This document shows positions 33,768 through 36,886 of a stretch of 36,886 nucleotides of DNA, piece by piece. The notes under the pieces were generated by a model. It saw only the letters and a list, made by a program, of their open reading frames with translations, had not been told where the DNA came from and did not search any database. Each line of letters starts with the position of its first letter. Position 1 is the first letter of the stretch. The position numbers were made by a program, and so were the translations under genes. Location of the stretch: assembly GCA_003649185.1 (NCBI GenBank), contig QMRB01000007.1, positions 1 through 36,886 of the forward strand. The letters are read 5' to 3'. Origin of the DNA: Thermoproteota archaeon. GTDB lineage: Archaea; Thermoproteota; Methanomethylicia; Culexarchaeales; B10-G16.

Positions 33768-33802
33768 TTGGCGATGAAACTCGACGGGCGAACCGACGCC
33801 AA
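33768..33802 (+). other. GC-rich stem-loop patch, possible structured RNA
   Basis: TTGGCG (33768-33773) pairs with CGCCAA (33797-33802), enclosing 23 nt in which TCG/CGA or CGG/CCG pairs can form. Just upstream, TCATC and GATGA (33735-33748) form another hairpin with a GGCG loop. The patch is clearly richer in G and C than its AT-rich surroundings, a classic sign of structured RNA in a thermophile. I cannot assign a class: C/D boxes are imperfect and no ACA box is seen. Confidence 0.4.
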
Positions 33803-33841
33803 AATTTAAAACTGGAATCATTAGAAACGTAAAGGTTAAAA

Positions 33842-33850
33842 TTAAATATA
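33842..33850 (+). promoter_or_regulatory. TATA-like box for purA
   Basis: TTAAATATA would start transcription near 33870, just ahead of the SD GGAGG (33882-33886) and the TTG at 33894. Position fits an archaeal promoter. Confidence 0.45.
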
Positions 33851-33893
33851 AAGAATTAAAGGGAAAAGGCCTATAATGTATGGAGGGAATGAT

Positions 33894-34904
33894 TTGACCA
33901 CAACTGTGATTGTTGGCGGATTCTTCGGAGACGAAGGAAAGGGAAAAGTAGTATCCTACTTAGCTTTAAAAGATAATGTGAAAATAGCTGTAAGAACAGG
34001 ATCGGTAAATGCTGGACATACAGTGAACTGGAATGGGAAAACCTACAAATTAAGAATTATTCCAAGCGCATTTATGAATGAAGATTCAAGGCTTCTTATA
34101 GGTGCAGGTGCAAACATAAATGTAAACATATTCTTTAAGGAGATAAGAGAGACTGGGACAGAGAAGAGGGTGGGAATAGATGAACAGGCATCGATAATAG
34201 AGGAGAAACACATCCTCGAAGACAGGGGAAACAGTTATCTATCAAAGACTATTGGAACAACCGGTCAGGGTGTCGGCCCAGCAATAGCTGAGAGGGTTAG
34301 AAGAAAAGCGAAGTTGGCGAGAGATATTCCCGAATTAAATCCATATTTAACGGATGTTGCTGGAGAAGTTAACGAAGCCATAGAAAAAGGTGAAAATGTA
34401 ATATTGGAAGGAACCCAGGGCACATTTCTCTCCCTATATCATGGAACATATCCATATGTAACTGGAAGAGATACAACGGCAGCTGCAATTTGCAGCGAGG
34501 TGGGAGTTGGACCCACAAAGATAGATGACGTATTAATAGTGTTCAAATCGTATGTTACAAGGGTTGGGGCAGGACCACTTCCAGGAGAACTGAGTTTAGA
34601 GGAAGCTGAAAGAAGAGGATGGCTTGAAAAGGCGACGGTAACTGGTAGAATAAGAAGAGCTGCACCATTTAACTATGAGCTGGCTAGAAAGGCTATAATG
34701 ATAAATGGAGCTACACAAATAGCCTTAACAAAAATAGATATAGTGTTTCCAGAATGTAAAGGGATTAAAGACTATGATAAACTCAGTTTAAATGCTAAGA
34801 AGTTCATCGAAGAAATCGAAAATAAGTTGAAGATACCCGTAACCATGATAGGAACAGGTCCAGAAGCAGAGAATATAATTGATTTAAGAAGAGAGAAGAT
34901 ATGA
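33894..34904 (+). CDS. purA: Adenylosuccinate synthetase, short archaeal form
   Basis: PurA joins IMP and aspartate with GTP to make adenylosuccinate on the way to AMP. The 336 residues are typical of the compact archaeal enzyme (bacterial PurA is about 430). Seen are the GTP/IMP loop 'GGFFGDEGKGKVVSYLAL', catalytic 'VNAGHTVNWNGKTYKLRIIP', 'TIGTTGQGVGPA' and 'ILEGTQGTFLSLYHGTYPYV'. 'AGPLPGEL' and 'RIRRAAPFNY' follow, then 'LTKIDI' (guanine recognition NKxD-like). TTG 33894 is chosen because GGAGG lies 7 nt upstream; ATG 33876 precedes that SD. It overlaps the NUDIX gene as ATGA. Confidence 0.95.
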   Translation: MTTTVIVGGFFGDEGKGKVVSYLALKDNVKIAVRTGSVNAGHTVNWNGKTYKLRIIPSAFMNEDSRLLIGAGANINVNIFFKEIRETGTEKRVGIDEQASIIEEKHILEDRGNSYLSKTIGTTGQGVGPAIAERVRRKAKLARDIPELNPYLTDVAGEVNEAIEKGENVILEGTQGTFLSLYHGTYPYVTGRDTTAAAICSEVGVGPTKIDDVLIVFKSYVTRVGAGPLPGELSLEEAERRGWLEKATVTGRIRRAAPFNYELARKAIMINGATQIALTKIDIVFPECKGIKDYDKLSLNAKKFIEEIENKLKIPVTMIGTGPEAENIIDLRREKI

Positions 34905-35270
34905 GAAGGAAGTATCCCGAACAGCCAGTGATGAGTGTAGAGGGAATATTAGTTAAAAATGGAAAGATACTGCCAGTTAAGAGAAATTCTGAACCGAAAT
35001 AAAGGATTCTGGTCAATTCCAGGAGGAATTGTTAATCTTGGTGAAACATTAATAGAAGCTGTGAAAAGAGAAGTTTACGAAGAGACAGGTTTGAAAATTA
35101 AAGCAAATATATTGGAAGACATATTTGAATTAACAGTTAGAGAAAGAGACAAAGTAAAATTTCACTATATCATAATTGATTATAGAGGTAAAATTGTTGG
35201 TGGAGAGTTAAAGGTATCCACAGATGCTGCAGATGTAAAATGGTTCGTAAAGAGCAGCTTAGAAAAATAA
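34901..35270 (+). pseudogene. NUDIX hydrolase with a one-base frameshift
   Basis: The N-terminus from ATG 34901 reads 'MRRKYPEQPVMSVEGILVKN', then 'GKILPVKRNSEP', and hits a TAA. The rest ('NKGFWSIPGGIVNLGETLIE') is in another frame. Dropping one A from the AAA at 34997-34999 restores SEP-NKGFW and gives a 122-residue protein. The Nudix box 'GGIVNLGETLIEAVKREVYE' + 'ETGL' is complete with REUxEE. The resemblance is to ADP-ribose-type NUDIX enzymes. Translation is coupled to purA by the ATGA overlap. Because the frame is otherwise clean and the shift is in a homopolymer, a sequencing or assembly error is as likely as a real mutation. Codon 25 is P where a hydrophobic residue is usual. Confidence 0.8.
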
Positions 35271-35336
35271 AAATTACACAAGTATAACTGGAAAGCTGAT
35301 TAAAAATTAATGGAAAGGGGGAAATAAAGTGACATG

Positions 35337-36886
35337 TCACTCAAAGCCATAGAAAGCGTTGAATAGCACCTTGAAGGTTGCATGTGTCTGAGCCCTGAAC
35401 TGCGGTCTAAATGCATAAAGAATTATCTTGCCCTTCTCCCGTTTAGCTTCTATTAAAGCAGGTTTTCTATATAGATTTTCTTCACCGATAAGCCAACCAC
35501 TCTCCTTTACATCAGCCTCAGGATAAGTTATTGGTGCAGAGAACAATTCATTATAAAAGCTTGGCACTATTTGGAGGATTGGACTGTTATGGAAGAAGAT
35601 GAAGGATCTCTTAGGCATGCCATAGCAGAGCGGATGCTCATTGTCAACTTCAACTCTGAGTATCGATCCTGGACAGAAGAACTTCTTCGGATCAAGATTT
35701 TTGGAAATGTTATTAATGGGTAGCTTAAAGTTTTCAATTGCAAATTCACAGCTTCTGTTAAATGCCAGCATCACTCCGCCATTATTCACAAACTCTTTTA
35801 GTTTTTCGACACCCTCCTTTTTAATGCCACTCATATATTCTGGAGGTATTGGCGGTAGTATAAATGGACGTTTAAATCTTTCAGAGAAAGCTTTCTCAAT
35901 CGCCTCTTTACTTTCCCCTATAATTATTGCTGGAAAATCGTCGGCAAAAATAATTAAATCAACTTTCTCCGATAATTTTCCACTTCTAATATCTTCGTCT
36001 TTTATTATTTTGTATGGGAAGTTATATTGTTCGAGAAGCCATCTCGTCCAACCCTCATCCATATTTCCACCATAATATCTCTGGTAAATTCCTATTCGAA
36101 GTAGCTTGATCTTAGCCATCTTAGCTTTAATCTCGAAATCGATAGGTGTAATTTTTAGATGATATTCATCACTAACTTTTTTAAGCTCCTCCAAAATGCC
36201 CTTCTGGTCTGGAATATAGAAGGAGCCGGCAGGATAAATGTAACCATCCATCGAAAACTTCTCGAGAAGTCTTAAAACACTGTATCCTGAAAGAAGGAGA
36301 CGGTTAACAGCAGCATATGCATCGTTGCAGCTGCAACTTATAATGTATCCATTCGGAGAATAATTGACATTATATTTTGGATATATCACTTCAGAAACCT
36401 TCTCAAATTCTCCTTCAAATTTCTCTTCAACTTCATCCACCTTTACACCCATATAGTCTGGAATTGTGAAGCTTGCAACATCATATGGCCTTAAAGGAGT
36501 CCCATCTCTAGCTCTAGTCCACTCGTTATCAGGATATCTCGTCTTTTCAAGAACATATTTTATGAATGCTCTTGCAGGCTGAGCTGTAAAGATTACATAG
36601 GTTCCTGCTGGATAAACCTTTCCATTAACTTTGAAATCCTTTTTGGCAACATGAACTTCAACATCTAGGTTTAAGAATATTTGTATGAGTTTTAGTGTTG
36701 TTAGTGGGTCGTGTTGGTTGTCTGTTGGGATTATGAAGGCGTATGGTGGCTCCATTAACCCCCTCTCTATATTTCTTTTCGCTTTAATGTACATGTTTCT
36801 TAGAAGCACTTCTCTAGCTTTGGCTGCTAGTTCTAGTGCTGCTAGGTTTGATGTTTTTTGTTGTTTTATTATGTCTTTTAGTCTCC
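35337..36886 (-). CDS. M14-family zinc carboxypeptidase-like protein, C-terminal part (gene runs off right edge)
   Basis: The open frame spans 35337 to the right edge: codons above the GTG at 36809 read on as '...NLAALELAAKAREVLLRNMY' without a stop, so the true start lies outside. Seen strings typical of the large M14 enzymes are 'PPYAFIIPTDNQHDPLTTLK', 'VYPAGTYVIFTAQPARAFIK', 'RPYDVASFTIPDYMGV' and 'RIGIYQRYYGGNMDEGWTRW'. 'LLEQYNFPYKIIKDEDIR' and the C-terminal beta-rich region 'GMPKRSFIFFHNSP' complete the match. The M14 catalytic domain itself (HxxE...H) would be in the unseen N-terminal part, so I cannot confirm that it is active or secreted. The gene is convergent with the NUDIX gene across a 66-nt gap. 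Confidence 0.85.
   Translation of the reverse strand, partial: RLKDIIKQQKTSNLAALELAAKAREVLLRNMYIKAKRNIERGLMEPPYAFIIPTDNQHDPLTTLKLIQIFLNLDVEVHVAKKDFKVNGKVYPAGTYVIFTAQPARAFIKYVLEKTRYPDNEWTRARDGTPLRPYDVASFTIPDYMGVKVDEVEEKFEGEFEKVSEVIYPKYNVNYSPNGYIISCSCNDAYAAVNRLLLSGYSVLRLLEKFSMDGYIYPAGSFYIPDQKGILEELKKVSDEYHLKITPIDFEIKAKMAKIKLLRIGIYQRYYGGNMDEGWTRWLLEQYNFPYKIIKDEDIRSGKLSEKVDLIIFADDFPAIIIGESKEAIEKAFSERFKRPFILPPIPPEYMSGIKKEGVEKLKEFVNNGGVMLAFNRSCEFAIENFKLPINNISKNLDPKKFFCPGSILRVEVDNEHPLCYGMPKRSFIFFHNSPILQIVPSFYNELFSAPITYPEADVKESGWLIGEENLYRKPALIEAKREKGKIILYAFRPQFRAQTHATFKVLFNAFYGFE

Noticed and set aside
33768-33802. A second box C/D sRNA
   Set aside because: GCGATGA and CCGA resemble C and D, but the strong outer stem uses the bases needed for the K-turn, and no D'/C' pair with 12-nt spacing is present.
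1-36886. CRISPR arrays, insertion sequences, tRNA or rRNA genes, inteins
   Set aside because: I looked for direct repeats with spacers, transposase motifs, cloverleaf-type patterns with GGTTC.A.TCC and intein blocks in the topoisomerases and found none.

Overview
This AT-rich 36.9 kb window comes from a thermophilic or hyperthermophilic archaeon, probably of the TACK side of the tree. The sequence supports this with a full reverse gyrase, an archaeal topoisomerase III-like enzyme, NucS/EndoMS, an Sm-like protein, RIO2 kinase, DUF460, archaeal-type SAM synthetase and short archaeal PurA. Many genes start with TTG or GTG, preceded by Shine-Dalgarno sites of the GGTGAT/GGAGG type. CofE indicates that the cell makes coenzyme F420. 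I cannot name the lineage. I saw no rRNA, tRNA, CRISPR array, transposase or phage genes.

Layout. 1-3912 (-) is a huge secreted protein of repeated beta-sandwich modules that runs off the left edge. 4179-8236 (+) holds cofE, a type IA topoisomerase and a FAD oxidoreductase. 8237-8507 is intergenic and carries a box C/D guide RNA on the minus strand. Next come a HEPN-like protein and, convergent with it, a SERCA-like P-type ATPase, then a membrane PH-domain protein. 12609-15790 (-) is a compact three-gene operon: an SMC5/6-like ATPase without a hinge, a kleisin-like protein and a tandem winged-helix (KITE-like) protein. It is divergent from an unrecognised gene and a PPC/DUF296 gene. 17037-19145 (-) holds AroM, a PDCD5-like protein and an MBL-fold nuclease. 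19247-23934 carries a small zinc ribbon, reverse gyrase and convergent nucS. 23986-29667 carries a methyltransferase, SmAP, SAM synthetase, DUF460, RIO2 and an ArsR-type regulator. 29654-33667 (-) is a likely operon of KaiC-like ATPase, metallophosphoesterase, nadE and pyrG. 33894-35270 (+) is purA plus a frameshifted NUDIX gene. The right edge is the C-terminal part of an M14-type peptidase.

Main discoveries. (1) The CTP synthase reading frame is interrupted inside its N-terminal P-loop by a 26-nt insertion. The insertion folds as a bulge-helix-bulge (two 3-nt AAA bulges, 4-bp central helix, 6-bp inner hairpin), and cutting at the canonical positions restores the conserved N-terminus exactly. 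This looks like a tiny archaeal protein-coding intron. (2) The SMC5/6-like, kleisin and KITE operon looks like a minimal SMC complex. (3) The C/D sRNA has textbook boxes, two 12-nt guides, a terminal stem and a well-placed TATA box. Its D guide matches the peptidyl-transferase region of 23S rRNA.

The core functions fall into three groups: genome topology and repair (two type IA topoisomerases, NucS, SMC complex, MBL nuclease), RNA biology (SmAP, RIO2, C/D sRNA, HEPN) and nucleotide/cofactor synthesis (PurA, PyrG, NadE, MetK, CofE).
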